Part shown: in pieces, positions 1-8,783 of the stretch
Layout: each line of letters opens with the position of its first letter
Numbering within the stretch: position 1 is the first letter of the stretch
Assembly (NCBI GenBank): GCA_965223125.1
Contig: OZ244984.1
Coordinates: 2,666,001-2,730,000 of the forward strand
DNA length: 64,000 bases
Direction: 5' to 3'
Source: Pacificispira sp965223125
Lineage (GTDB): Bacteria; Pseudomonadota; Alphaproteobacteria; UBA8366; Aestuariispiraceae
Made by a program: the position numbers and the translations under genes
The notes under the pieces: model-generated
Seen by the model: only the letters and a program-made list of their open reading frames with translations
What the model was told of the DNA's origin: nothing
The model's database searches: none

Positions 1-482
1 TCAGAGCGCTTTGTTGCGGCATAGAGCGAAACCGGCGTATCGGTGCGATCCTCAACGGAGAAGGGAACCTTCTCATTCCCGCCATAGACCGAGGAGGAGG
101 AGGCATAGACCATGTGCCGCAACCCGTCGGTCTGACGCGCCAGTTCCATCAGGTTGAGATGGCCCAGCAGGTTTGAGCGCACATAGGCGTATGGATTCTT
201 CAGCGAATAGCGCACGCCGGCCTGTGCTGCCAGATGCACGATCCGGTCAATTCCCACCGATGCGTCGTTCAGGGCCAGGACCGCTTCCGTATCGGCGATG
301 TCGATCTTCCGGAAGCTGAAACCGGGTTTCCCGTCCAGTGTCGCCAGCCGCGCCTGTTTCAGCGCCGGATCATAATAATCGTTCAGATCGTCGATGCCGA
401 TGACCCGCTCTCCTTTTGCAAGGAGCGCATGGGATACGGTCATTCCGATGAATCCGGCGGCACCGGTAACGAGAACGGTCAT
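1..482 (-). CDS. NAD-dependent epimerase/dehydratase, UDP-glucuronate 4-epimerase-like (3' part cut by window edge)
   Basis: This is a short-chain dehydrogenase-type sugar-nucleotide epimerase of which only the N-terminal 160 residues lie in the window. The Rossmann dinucleotide-binding motif TGAAGFIG is at residues 6-13. The serine-rich catalytic strand ASSSSVYG is at about 127-134 and the YAATK (YxxxK) catalytic motif at 154-158, just before the cut. The sequence IDDLNDYYDP after the first strand is typical of UDP-glucuronate 4-epimerases, which make UDP-galacturonate for polysaccharides. The start is the ATG at 482, the only one in place for the Rossmann strand. The missing C-terminal domain carries the substrate determinants, so the exact substrate is an inference. 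Confidence 0.85.
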   Translation of the reverse strand, partial: MTVLVTGAAGFIGMTVSHALLAKGERVIGIDDLNDYYDPALKQARLATLDGKPGFSFRKIDIADTEAVLALNDASVGIDRIVHLAAQAGVRYSLKNPYAYVRSNLLGHLNLMELARQTDGLRHMVYASSSSVYGGNEKVPFSVEDRTDTPVSLYAATKRS

Positions 483-563
483 TGTACCTTCAGGGTCCGA
501 TTTTCTGGGTCGTGGTTATGGGGCGTTCTATAGCCGCATCTTGGCCGGGATGCATCCGGGAAA

Positions 564-1142
564 TCACGTATCGGACCCGACTCGACTGGCGACCGGTCCG
601 GACTGGTTGACATATTTCGCCCCTTCCTTCCGGTCATAGGGGTTGAGGGCGGGGGAGGTCAGCGGCTCGAAACTGACCGCACAGACCCGCATGCCGGGAC
701 GCAGGGCGAGGGCCACATTGCCCGCATTGAAGAATTCCAGCGTGATGACGCCATTCCATCCCGGCTCCAGCGTATGCGCGGTCGCATGCACCATCAATCC
801 AATCCGCGCCAGACTGGAGCGCCCGTCGAGCCAGCCGACCAGGTCATCGGGTATCTTCACCCGTTCCTTAGTCGCGCCCAGTGCGAAGGCCTTTGGCTGC
901 AGGATGAAGGCATCCCCCTCCGGTACGACATATTCTGCCATCGGATCCTTGTCGCCCAGCCCCTTCTCACCCAGGCCCTTGTCGACATCAATGACGGAGA
1001 TCTGTTCGTGCTTGAAGTACAGAAACCGCCGGTCGAGAGTCAGATCAACGGAGACCGGGCCGAAGCGGATATTCTCCGGCGGGTCTACCTCAATCGATTT
1101 ATCGGCGATCCGCTTCAGGATATCGCGGTCGGAGAGTTTCAT
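564..1142 (-). CDS. dcd: dCTP deaminase
   Basis: This 192-residue protein deaminates dCTP to dUTP, feeding thymidylate synthesis in the cytoplasm. The family signature DGRSSLAR is at residues 106-113, followed by MVHATAHTLEPGW and GVITLEFFNAG. E136 aligns with the catalytic glutamate of the Escherichia coli enzyme. The C-terminal KYVNQSGPVASR segment is the lid over the nucleotide. Length matches the usual 188-193 residues. It is transcribed away from the indolepyruvate oxidoreductase gene, and the two share a 246-bp intergenic region containing a palindrome. Confidence 0.97.
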   Translation of the reverse strand: MKLSDRDILKRIADKSIEVDPPENIRFGPVSVDLTLDRRFLYFKHEQISVIDVDKGLGEKGLGDKDPMAEYVVPEGDAFILQPKAFALGATKERVKIPDDLVGWLDGRSSLARIGLMVHATAHTLEPGWNGVITLEFFNAGNVALALRPGMRVCAVSFEPLTSPALNPYDRKEGAKYVNQSGPVASRVGSDT

Positions 1143-1388
1143 ACTGCGTCCTCTGGCCCTTTAGACAGGCTTCATGATGGATATCGATTCGATCCCAGGC
1201 AGCAAGGGAATGCAAGACTATTGAAAATTTAGGTCAGTAATGCTAACCTAAATATCGGATGCAGCAAACCGCCACGCCGACGGGTCTTCCTTTGAAATGG
1301 GCACGGTCTTGTGATGCATCCGGCACCGCCCCATACTCATCAACAAGAATGAGCGCGGGGGGACACGCGACAGGGAGAGAGGCTGACC
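1143..1388. promoter_or_regulatory. Divergent promoter region between dcd and the indolepyruvate oxidoreductase gene
   Basis: This gap has no convincing gene. It must hold the promoters of both flanking divergent genes. An AT-rich core at about 1220-1260 contains the inverted repeat listed separately. A purine-rich GGGAGAGAGG stretch just before the ATG at 1389 serves as the ribosome-binding site. Confidence 0.6.
1227..1253. promoter_or_regulatory. 27-bp palindrome, candidate operator
   Basis: The half-sites ATTTAGGT (1227-1234) and ACCTAAAT (1246-1253) are perfect inverted repeats separated by 11 nt, and the inner bases also pair partly. The site is 85 bp upstream of dcd and about 135 bp upstream of the indolepyruvate oxidoreductase start, in the most AT-rich part of the gap. 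Symmetry and position suggest a dimeric repressor or activator. The regulator is unknown. Confidence 0.5.
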
Positions 1389-4300
1389 ATGGCCGAATTG
1401 GCGGAAGTATCGCTGGACGACAAATACACTCTTGAGGAAGGTCGGGTTTTCTTGACCGGTACCCAGGCGCTGGTCCGCCTGCCACTGATGCAGCGCGCGC
1501 GGGATCAGGCGGCGGGATTGAATACCGGCTGCTTCATATCCGGCTATCGAGGATCGCCGCTCGGCGCGTTCGATCAGCAGCTCTGGCGTGCCCGAAAGTT
1601 CCTTGAGAAAAGCAACATCCATTTCCAGCCCGGTGTGAACGAGGACCTGGCAGCGACCGCCATCTGGGGCACGCAGCAGGTCGGCCTCTATCCGGGTGCC
1701 AATGTCGATGGCGTCTTCTCCATCTGGTACGGCAAGGGGCCGGGTGTCGACCGGTCCGGCGATGTTTTCCGGCATGCCAATCTGGCAGGCACGTCTACCC
1801 ATGGCGGTGTGCTGGCCTTGGCCGGGGACGACCATACCTGCAAATCCTCCACAACCGCGCATCAGACCGAATATGCCTTCATGGACGCGATGATCCCGGT
1901 ATTGCATCCGGCGAATGTTCAGGAATTTCTGGATATGGGCCTGCATGGATGGGCGATGTCGCGTTATGCCGGGGTCTGGGTCGCCTTCAAGACGCTGGCG
2001 GATACTGTGGATACCTCTGCATCGGTCCATATCGATCCGCATCGCGTCGTGACCCGAATCCCGGAAGATTTCGAGATCCCAGCCGGGGGGCTCAATATCC
2101 GGGCCTCGATCCACCAGCCATTGGCGGAGGAGGAACTGCTGCACAAGTATCGCCTCTATGCCGCGCTGGCCTATGTGCGGGCGAACGGGCTGAACTATCA
2201 GGTCTGGCCCAGTCGCAACCGCCGTCTGGGTATCGTGACCACGGGTAAGAGCTATCTGGACGTGATGCAGGCGCTGGAAGACCTGCATATCGACGAAGCC
2301 TTTGCCGAGAAACTTGGCATCGTGATCTACAAGGTCGGCATGCCCTGGCCGCTGGAGCGCGAAGGCATCCGCGAATTTGCCGAGGGGCTGGAGGAAATCC
2401 TGGTCGTCGAGGAGAAGCGCGCGGTCATCGAGAACCAGTTGAAGGAACAGCTCTATAACTGGCGCGAGGATGTGCGCCCCCGCGTCGTCGGCAAGTTCAA
2501 CGACCAACGGGAATTGCAGCTTCCGTCCTATGGCGAACTGACCCCGGCGGGTATTGCCCGTGTTCTGGTGGACCGGTTGAAGAAACTGCCGGGCGGCAGC
2601 GCGACGGTCGAATCGAACGAGCATTTCCAGAACCGTCTTGGATTCCTGAATGCCAAGGAGAAATCCCTGTCGGAAACTAAGGGTGGGACGAAGCGGGTTC
2701 CCTATTTCTGCTCCGGCTGTCCGCACAATACCTCGACCAAGGTGCCGGAGGGCAGCCGTGCGCTGGCTGGGATCGGCTGCCACTACATGGCCCTGTGGAT
2801 GGACCGCAATACCCAGAGCTTCACCCAGATGGGTGGCGAGGGCATGTCCTGGGTCGGACAGGCACCGTTCACGGATGAGAACCATGTCTTCGTCAATCTG
2901 GGCGACGGTACCTATTTCCATTCCGGCCTGCTGGCGATCCGGGGGGCGGTCTCTTCCGGCGTCAATGTCACCTACAAAATCCTGTTCAATGATGCCGTCG
3001 CAATGACTGGTGGGCAGCCCCATGACGGGCCGATTGATGTGCCGACCATGGCCCATCAGGTCTTTTCCGAACGGGTCAAGCGGTTGGCTGTCGTGTCCGA
3101 TGAGCCGGAAAAATATTCGACCTCCGCCGGGTATTTCCCGCCCGGCACGACGGTGCATCACCGCAGCGAACTGACGAAACTGCAAAAGGAGTTCCGCGAG
3201 ACGCCGGGCTGTACCGTCATCATCTACGACCAGACCTGTGCGGCGGAAAAACGCCGACGGCGCAAGCGTGGCCTGTTCCCCGACCCGGCCAAGCGTGCCT
3301 TCATCAATGAAGCGGTTTGTGAAGGTTGCGGTGATTGTTCGGTCAAGTCGAACTGCCTGTCGGTGGTGCCGAAGGAAACCGAATTCGGACGCAAGCGGGA
3401 GATCGACCAGTCCAGTTGCAACAAGGACTATTCCTGTGTCGAAGGGTTCTGCCCGTCGTTTGTGACGGTGCATGGCGGCAGCCTGCGCAAGGGCAAGGGG
3501 GCAGAGGCAGGCGCGGCCAAGGTTGCCGGTGTTGCTGATGTCTTTGAGGCATTGCCGGAACCAGTAATCCCCCCGCTGACGGCGAAGCCCTGGGACATTC
3601 TGTTGACCGGTGTCGGTGGCACCGGGGTCGTGACCATCGGTGCATTGCTGGGCATGGCCGCGCATCTGGAAGGGGCGGGTTGCTCGGTCCTCGATATGGC
3701 GGGTCTGGCACAGAAGGGCGGGCCGGTTACCAGCCATATCCGCCTTGCCGCGAATCCGGAAGACATCAAGGCGGTGCGGATTGCGGCAGGCGGGGCTGAT
3801 CTGATTCTGGGTTGTGACATCGTTGTTGCATCGGGTCCCGATGCGATGGCGAAGGCGGAGCGCGGGTCGACGGTGGCCGTGGTCAATACCCAGGCTTCGA
3901 TTACCGGCGATTTCACCCGCAATCCTGATTGGCAGTTCCCCGGCGGTGAGATGGAACAGATCATCCGGGATCAGCTTGGTGCCGAGGCCTGCCATTTCAT
4001 GCCGGGAACGAAGGTTGCCGAAGCCCTGATGGGTGATTCCATCGCAACCAATCCCTTCATGCTGGGCGTTGCCTTCCAGATGGGATTGATCCCGGTGTCG
4101 CGGGCGGCACTGGAAAAGGCGATTGAATTGAACGGCGTCGCGGTGAAGGCAAATATGCGCGCCTTCCTTTGGGGGCGTCGTATGGCGCATGATCCGGCAG
4201 CGGTGATGAAGCTGGTGGAGCGGGCCGGTACGGCGGCAGAGAAATCCACTCCTACCATTGCGACTTCGCTGGAGGATATCGTTGCGAAGCGGATCGCCGA

Positions 4301-4931
4301 ACTGAAAATCTATCAGAACGAGGCGCTTGCCCGGCGCTACAAGGATCTGGTGGACAGGACCGTGACGGCGGAGGCCAGGATAGGACGCGCCGATGGCAGC
4401 CTCGCCGAGGCGGTCGCGCGTTATTACTTCAAGCTGTTGGCGATCAAGGACGAGTATGAGGTGGCCCGCCTCTACACCGATGGTCGGTTCCTGAAATCCC
4501 TGCGGGAGCGGTTCGAGGGAGATTACAAACTGCGCTTTCATCTTGCACCGCCGCTGTTTGCGGAACGGGATTCTGATACGGGCGAGTTGAAGAAGCGCGA
4601 ATACGGGGCCTGGATGATGTCTGCTTTCGGGCTGCTCGCCCGGCTGAAGGGATTGCGGGGCACCGCCCTTGATATCTTCGGCTATAGCGAGGAACGCCGG
4701 ATGGAGCGCCGCCTGATCACGGAATATGAGGCGGTGATCGAGGAAATCCTGACCAGTCTCACCCTGTCGAACTACGATACCGCTGTGGAACTTGCCAGTG
4801 TACCGGAACATATCCGTGGGTATGGTCATGTGAAGGATCGGCACGTCACCATGGCGAAGCGCATGGAGCAGGATCTGTTGGCGCGGTTCCGCAATCCGTC
4901 AGCCCAGACAGCCCCGCAAGCCGCCGAATGA
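1389..4931 (+). CDS. Indolepyruvate:ferredoxin oxidoreductase, fused subunits
   Basis: This 1180-residue TPP and iron-sulfur enzyme oxidatively decarboxylates aryl- or branched-chain 2-oxoacids to acyl-CoA, passing electrons to ferredoxin. The N-terminal alpha region contains SGYRGSPLGAFD near residue 51. A beta-type segment starts with FCSGCPHNTST near 439, and the TPP motif NLGDGTYFHS is near 503. A ferredoxin-like cysteine cluster runs from C644 to about 686 (CEGCGDC, then CVEGFC). The gamma domain begins near 738 with GVGGTGVV. The C-terminal 200 residues match the extension common to these large fused proteins. It overlaps the following GNAT gene by 4 bp (ATGA). The phenylacetate-CoA ligase downstream suggests use in aromatic amino-acid catabolism. 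Confidence 0.95.
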   Translation: MAELAEVSLDDKYTLEEGRVFLTGTQALVRLPLMQRARDQAAGLNTGCFISGYRGSPLGAFDQQLWRARKFLEKSNIHFQPGVNEDLAATAIWGTQQVGLYPGANVDGVFSIWYGKGPGVDRSGDVFRHANLAGTSTHGGVLALAGDDHTCKSSTTAHQTEYAFMDAMIPVLHPANVQEFLDMGLHGWAMSRYAGVWVAFKTLADTVDTSASVHIDPHRVVTRIPEDFEIPAGGLNIRASIHQPLAEEELLHKYRLYAALAYVRANGLNYQVWPSRNRRLGIVTTGKSYLDVMQALEDLHIDEAFAEKLGIVIYKVGMPWPLEREGIREFAEGLEEILVVEEKRAVIENQLKEQLYNWREDVRPRVVGKFNDQRELQLPSYGELTPAGIARVLVDRLKKLPGGSATVESNEHFQNRLGFLNAKEKSLSETKGGTKRVPYFCSGCPHNTSTKVPEGSRALAGIGCHYMALWMDRNTQSFTQMGGEGMSWVGQAPFTDENHVFVNLGDGTYFHSGLLAIRGAVSSGVNVTYKILFNDAVAMTGGQPHDGPIDVPTMAHQVFSERVKRLAVVSDEPEKYSTSAGYFPPGTTVHHRSELTKLQKEFRETPGCTVIIYDQTCAAEKRRRRKRGLFPDPAKRAFINEAVCEGCGDCSVKSNCLSVVPKETEFGRKREIDQSSCNKDYSCVEGFCPSFVTVHGGSLRKGKGAEAGAAKVAGVADVFEALPEPVIPPLTAKPWDILLTGVGGTGVVTIGALLGMAAHLEGAGCSVLDMAGLAQKGGPVTSHIRLAANPEDIKAVRIAAGGADLILGCDIVVASGPDAMAKAERGSTVAVVNTQASITGDFTRNPDWQFPGGEMEQIIRDQLGAEACHFMPGTKVAEALMGDSIATNPFMLGVAFQMGLIPVSRAALEKAIELNGVAVKANMRAFLWGRRMAHDPAAVMKLVERAGTAAEKSTPTIATSLEDIVAKRIAELKIYQNEALARRYKDLVDRTVTAEARIGRADGSLAEAVARYYFKLLAIKDEYEVARLYTDGRFLKSLRERFEGDYKLRFHLAPPLFAERDSDTGELKKREYGAWMMSAFGLLARLKGLRGTALDIFGYSEERRMERRLITEYEAVIEEILTSLTLSNYDTAVELASVPEHIRGYGHVKDRHVTMAKRMEQDLLARFRNPSAQTAPQAAE

Positions 4932-5416
4932 CGGCTCGATTTCGCGACGCGGTGCTGCCGGGGGATCTGGCGGTCCTGACTCGGTTCATGGCCGGGTTAC
5001 AGGACCTGGAACATGCTCTGCATCCAGGCCGCCAGACCGGGGCGGATGGGGCGGAGGCGCATGTTGTCTACCTCGCTGGGGAGATCGCCGCGAAGCAGGG
5101 ACGCATGATCATGGCGGAAACGGCAGCGGGAGAACCCATCGCCATGATGGTCTGCGTGGTCGAGGATATCGGCGGGCATTTCCTATATCCAGAAAGTCGG
5201 GTGGTCGGCTATATTTACGATCTCTGGATAGAGCCGGAGTATCGGGGCGGCGATCTGTTGGATCGGTTGATCGCCTTAGCCGAGGCGCATTTCAAGGCGC
5301 TGGGGCTTTCGCTGTTGATGCTGAGTTATCTCGTTGGTAATGATCGCGCGCGAATGGCGTATGAGAAACGGGGCTTCGTTCCGAACGAGGTCCTGATGGA
5401 GCGCCCAATCGAGTGA
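4928..5416 (+). CDS. GNAT-family N-acetyltransferase
   Basis: This 162-residue single-domain protein has the GNAT fold pattern. A central strand with YIYDLWIEPEYRGGDLLDRLI corresponds to motif A, with a modified acetyl-CoA loop (RGGDLLD in place of RGxGxG/A). The C-terminal segment NDRARMAYEKRGF is the usual motif B. The ATG overlaps the stop of the oxidoreductase gene, so the two are translationally coupled. The substrate cannot be told from sequence. It may act on an amino acid or a small amine. Confidence 0.8.
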   Translation: MTARFRDAVLPGDLAVLTRFMAGLQDLEHALHPGRQTGADGAEAHVVYLAGEIAAKQGRMIMAETAAGEPIAMMVCVVEDIGGHFLYPESRVVGYIYDLWIEPEYRGGDLLDRLIALAEAHFKALGLSLLMLSYLVGNDRARMAYEKRGFVPNEVLMERPIE

Positions 5417-5431
5417 TGAAAGGACCGGCCC

Positions 5432-6286
5432 GTGTCGCGCATCGTCTATGTGAATGGTGAGTATCTGCCTGAGGAAGACGCGAAAATCTCCGTCTTCGAC
5501 CGGGGCTTTCTGTTTGCCGACGGGGTGTATGAGGTCTCTTCTGTGATCGACAGGAAGCTGGTGGACAATGCCGCCCATATCGCACGCCTGGATCGATCCC
5601 TGACCGAGATGAAATTGGACTGGCCCTGCACCAGGGAGGAACTGGTTCAGGTCCAGCGGGAGATCATCCGCCGCAATGACCTGAAGGAAGGCGTCGTCTA
5701 TTGGCAGATCACACGGGGGGTGGCGGATCGGGATTTCGCCTTTCCGAAGAATACCACTCCGTCACTGGTGATGTTCAGCCAGGCCCGCGCGGTGGTCGAT
5801 ACCCCTGCCGCGAAGACCGGGATCAGCGTTATCACCGTTCCCGATATTCGCTGGGCGCGGCGCGACATAAAGACGGTGCAGCTGCTGGCCTCCAGCATGG
5901 CAAAGCAGGCGGCGCTGGATGCAGGCGCGCAGGATGCCTGGCTGGTGCAGAATGGCTATGTCACTGAAGGCAGCTCCAACAATGCTTTTATCATCACCGG
6001 GGATGGTCACATCGTCACCCGCCAGCTTTCCAGCGACATTCTGCATGGAATCACGCGAAGGGTTGTGCTGGAACTGGCAGAGCATGAAGGCCTGGCCGTC
6101 GAGATACGCGCCTTCACGCCGGGCGAGGCCTATGGCGCGGCGGAAGCGTTCATCACCTCGGCCTCCAGCTTCGTGATGCCGGTCGTGAAGATCGATGGTT
6201 ACGAAGTCGGATCAGGAATGCCTGGACCAGTCGCCACGAAACTGCGTCAGCTTTACATCGAGATTGCGAAAGCCGAGGCACAATAG
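5432..6286 (+). CDS. dat: D-amino-acid transaminase (class IV PLP aminotransferase)
   Basis: This 284-residue fold-type IV aminotransferase interconverts D-amino acids and 2-oxoacids. The N-terminal ISVFDRGFLFADGVYE stretch is characteristic. K147 in RRDIKTVQLL is the PLP lysine, and VTEGSSNNAFII is the phosphate-binding loop. The SSFVMPV segment near the C-terminus also fits. The start is GTG at 5432, 15 bp after the GNAT stop. Following a 2-oxoacid oxidoreductase, it could supply arylpyruvates from D-amino acids, but branched-chain or 4-amino-4-deoxychorismate activity in this fold family is not excluded. Confidence 0.85.
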   Translation: MSRIVYVNGEYLPEEDAKISVFDRGFLFADGVYEVSSVIDRKLVDNAAHIARLDRSLTEMKLDWPCTREELVQVQREIIRRNDLKEGVVYWQITRGVADRDFAFPKNTTPSLVMFSQARAVVDTPAAKTGISVITVPDIRWARRDIKTVQLLASSMAKQAALDAGAQDAWLVQNGYVTEGSSNNAFIITGDGHIVTRQLSSDILHGITRRVVLELAEHEGLAVEIRAFTPGEAYGAAEAFITSASSFVMPVVKIDGYEVGSGMPGPVATKLRQLYIEIAKAEAQ

Positions 6287-6299
6287 GGCGCTGATTTGG

Positions 6300-7109
6300 T
6301 CAGGAATCCGACTTGTTGCCGTCGCGGTGGTCTTCCCAGGCCTTGCGATAGGCCATTGCAGCTGAAATAAGTCGGGGATCAGGCTCGGTGGCCGGGCGAC
6401 CGTTATGGTCATGTCCGGTAGCCCCGACCAGCAGGGCACGTTCGGAATAGATTGAGGATATCGCCAGATAGGCGGATGTGTATCCGGATTTTGCCGCTCT
6501 ATCGAGATGCAGGATGATCCGGTCACGCTCAGGCCACCAGTCAGGCAGGGTGACGGATTTTCCTTGCCGGGCGGCATAGGCGACGCGCTGATCGGCCGAT
6601 TGCACCATTTCCAGATAGACCTGGATTAGGGTTTCCGTAGCATCGGCAAGGCCGTTCTCGGATGCGGTACGCAGCATCGTATAGCCGCGTTCCCGCACGC
6701 CGGGACTACCATCGGCCTCTTTCTCAAATCCCATAGAACTGGTGCTGAACCAGAGAAAGTAACCCAGCGCATATTGTATTTCCGGCGTATCGTCTCTCCG
6801 GTTGGCGCGCTCGACTTCCAGCAGGCACTGATAGGCCCGCTCGCGCCAGTCCTCCGGATTTTCCCCCGGTTTCTCGGGCGTTGACCAGGCATATTCGGGG
6901 GCTCCGGTATAGCCCTGCGTCGCGATGTAATTCCAGAAATGGGAGAAATCGGCATCATACAGCCGGTTCAACCGCTCACCGCAATAGGCAGGGTCCAAAG
7001 GTGCATCAAACACGGTTTCTGCGGACGCGGATACCCCACCGGCACCATAGGCTAGGGCCAAGGCAAAAAAAGCGGCAAGACCAGAGCCATTTTTTCTTGG
7101 TGAATACAT
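6300..7109 (-). CDS. Exported Sel1-like repeat protein, function unknown
   Basis: This is a 269-residue protein when started at the ATG at 7109, which places an N-terminal signal peptide (basic MYSPRKNG, then a hydrophobic stretch ending near VSASAET) at the start. An upstream in-frame codon at 7172 would add 21 unlikely residues. The rest is helical, with loose Sel1/TPR-like repeats: EIQYALGYFLW, GYTMLRTASENGLADA and AAKSGYTSAYLAIS. Such proteins usually mediate protein contacts in the periplasm. It converges on the transaminase gene with 13 bp between stops. No specific role is evident. Confidence 0.7.
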   Translation of the reverse strand: MYSPRKNGSGLAAFFALALAYGAGGVSASAETVFDAPLDPAYCGERLNRLYDADFSHFWNYIATQGYTGAPEYAWSTPEKPGENPEDWRERAYQCLLEVERANRRDDTPEIQYALGYFLWFSTSSMGFEKEADGSPGVRERGYTMLRTASENGLADATETLIQVYLEMVQSADQRVAYAARQGKSVTLPDWWPERDRIILHLDRAAKSGYTSAYLAISSIYSERALLVGATGHDHNGRPATEPDPRLISAAMAYRKAWEDHRDGNKSDS

Positions 7110-7349
7110 ATGGCCAAACTGGAGCGAATCCGTGTTGGATGCAAGTATTGTGAGGTGGTGATTGATGCACAATTGATACAGATCACACGCATGCCGAAAT
7201 CGATTTCATAACTAATTGATAAACAACACATTTAATTGCGCTAAATTGGATTTATGAAGAATATCTGCTAAATTTTCAGTGCTTTTGAAATTAATTATAT
7301 CAAGCTGCGATAATTTGAATCCAGTTTGGAAGCATAGTAATCCGATGCG
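7110..7349. other. AT-rich intergenic stretch
   Basis: This 240-bp gap follows the stop of livF and precedes the Sel1-like gene, both read on the minus strand. It is distinctly more AT-rich than its surroundings, especially at 7190-7330, and probably carries the promoter of the Sel1-like gene. I see no terminator hairpin with a T tract and no convincing reading frame. Confidence 0.5.
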
Positions 7350-8045
7350 CTATACACCGACATATCGGTGCAGCAGCGTCGGGTCGGCGCGCAGTTGGGC
7401 GACCGGAACGGTCTCGCGATTGACACCCATTTCGATGAAGGCGACATGGTCCGCGACCGGCAGGACGGCATCGACCCGCTGTTCCACCAGAACCACAGCG
7501 ACCCCGGTCTGTTTCAGGGCCAGCACGACCTCCCGGATGCGGGCGATCATGGAGGGTTGCAGCCCCTCTGTCGGTTCGTCCATCAGCAAGACCTTGGGTT
7601 CGGTGCATAGCGCCCTGGCCATGGCCAGCATCTGCTGTTCGCCGCCGCTCAGCTTGCCGGATACCTGACCCAGACGCTCCCGCAGCACCGGGAAAAGATC
7701 GAGAATGCGGTCCCGCACCGCCGGACCCTGTCCGGTCGCCATCAGGCCGATCTCGATATTCTCCGCGACGCTCAATTCCGCGAACAGACGGCGACCCTGA
7801 GGGACGTAGCCCAGACCATGCTTTGGGGCCATATGGGCGGGCAGGCGGGTCAGGTCGATGCCATCAACCGTCACGGTGCCGGATTTGGGTGGTACCAGAC
7901 CCATGATCGCCTTCAGTGCCGTGGTTTTACCTGCTCCGTTCCGGCCCAGCAGGCACAGGATCTCACCCCTTTTGGCAGTCAGGGAGAACTGGCGCAGGAC
8001 CTGGATGTCGCCATAGAAACAATCGAGCTTGTCGAGTACGAGCAT
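7350..8045 (-). CDS. livF: Branched-chain-type ABC transporter ATP-binding protein, LivF family
   Basis: This is the second ATPase of a high-affinity amino-acid or aromatic-acid ABC importer on the cytoplasmic face. Walker A GRNGAGKT is at residues 34-41, the ABC signature LSGGEQQM at 132-139 and Walker B VLLMDEP at 152-158. The 231-residue length and the lack of a C-terminal extension fit LivF. It is the last gene of a five-gene set read on the minus strand, 3 bp after livG. Substrate specificity is set by the binding protein, not by this subunit. Confidence 0.93.
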   Translation of the reverse strand: MLVLDKLDCFYGDIQVLRQFSLTAKRGEILCLLGRNGAGKTTALKAIMGLVPPKSGTVTVDGIDLTRLPAHMAPKHGLGYVPQGRRLFAELSVAENIEIGLMATGQGPAVRDRILDLFPVLRERLGQVSGKLSGGEQQMLAMARALCTEPKVLLMDEPTEGLQPSMIARIREVVLALKQTGVAVVLVEQRVDAVLPVADHVAFIEMGVNRETVPVAQLRADPTLLHRYVGV

Positions 8046-8048
8046 CCG

Positions 8049-8783
8049 TCAGCCCCCCAGATAGGCGCGTTGAACGGCGTCGTTGGCGCGGATGTCATCA
8101 GGGGTGCCCTCAGCCAGGATTTCACCGAAATTCATCACCGTGATTCTCTGCGCCAGTTCCATGACGACCGCCATATTGTGTTCGATCAGCAGGATGGTCG
8201 TATCCGCCGCTACCGCCCGGATCAGCGCGATGAAATTCGCGATCTCTGAATCCGCCAGTCCCTGTGTCGGCTCATCCAGGATCAGCAGCTTCGCATCCAG
8301 CGCCAGTCCCATGCCGACCTCCAGCAGGCGCTGGTGGCCATAGGCCATTTCGCGGGCTTTTGCATCGGCCCGATCAGCAAGACCGACCCGCGCTAGAATC
8401 GCCTCGGCCCGGTCGTTCAGCGCGGCCTCGTCGATCCGCCCGAACAGACCCGCCTCCGCCACTGCCCGGCGCTGGGCGGGCAGCAAGATATTTTCCCGAC
8501 AGGTCAGATTGGCGAAGATGCTGGTGATCTGGAAGGTATAGGCAATGCCACGCGCCACCCTGGCATGGGCGGGCAATCGGGTGATCGGCTGGCCGTCAAA
8601 GGTGATCTCCCCGGCACTGGGCGGCATGCGCCCGCTGATCAGGCCGACGAAGGTGGATTTGCCTGCCCCGTTGGGGCCGATGATGGCGCGGATCTCGCCT
8701 TGTTCCAGTTCGAAATCGACGTTGCGCACGGCGGTCAGGCCGCCGAAATTCTTCGACAGGGTACGGGTGCTGAGCAGGGTCAT
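8049..8783 (-). CDS. livG: Branched-chain-type ABC transporter ATP-binding protein, LivG family
   Basis: This is the first ATPase of the importer, 244 residues from the ATG at 8783. That ATG overlaps the livM stop as ATGA; an in-frame GTG at 8792 is a less likely start. Walker A GPNGAGKS is at about residues 36-43. The signature is the degenerate AYGHQRLLE form usual in LivG, followed by Walker B LLILDEPTQGL. The family pairs with LivF under the LivH/LivM membrane dimer. Confidence 0.93.
   Translation of the reverse strand: MTLLSTRTLSKNFGGLTAVRNVDFELEQGEIRAIIGPNGAGKSTFVGLISGRMPPSAGEITFDGQPITRLPAHARVARGIAYTFQITSIFANLTCRENILLPAQRRAVAEAGLFGRIDEAALNDRAEAILARVGLADRADAKAREMAYGHQRLLEVGMGLALDAKLLILDEPTQGLADSEIANFIALIRAVAADTTILLIEHNMAVVMELAQRITVMNFGEILAEGTPDDIRANDAVQRAYLGG

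Noticed and set aside
1248..4844. A 1198-residue open frame antisense to the indolepyruvate oxidoreductase gene
   Set aside because: It is a by-product of GC-rich codon use on the other strand. The product is rich in His, Arg and Pro, shows no domain pattern, and the opposite frame is a clear conserved enzyme.
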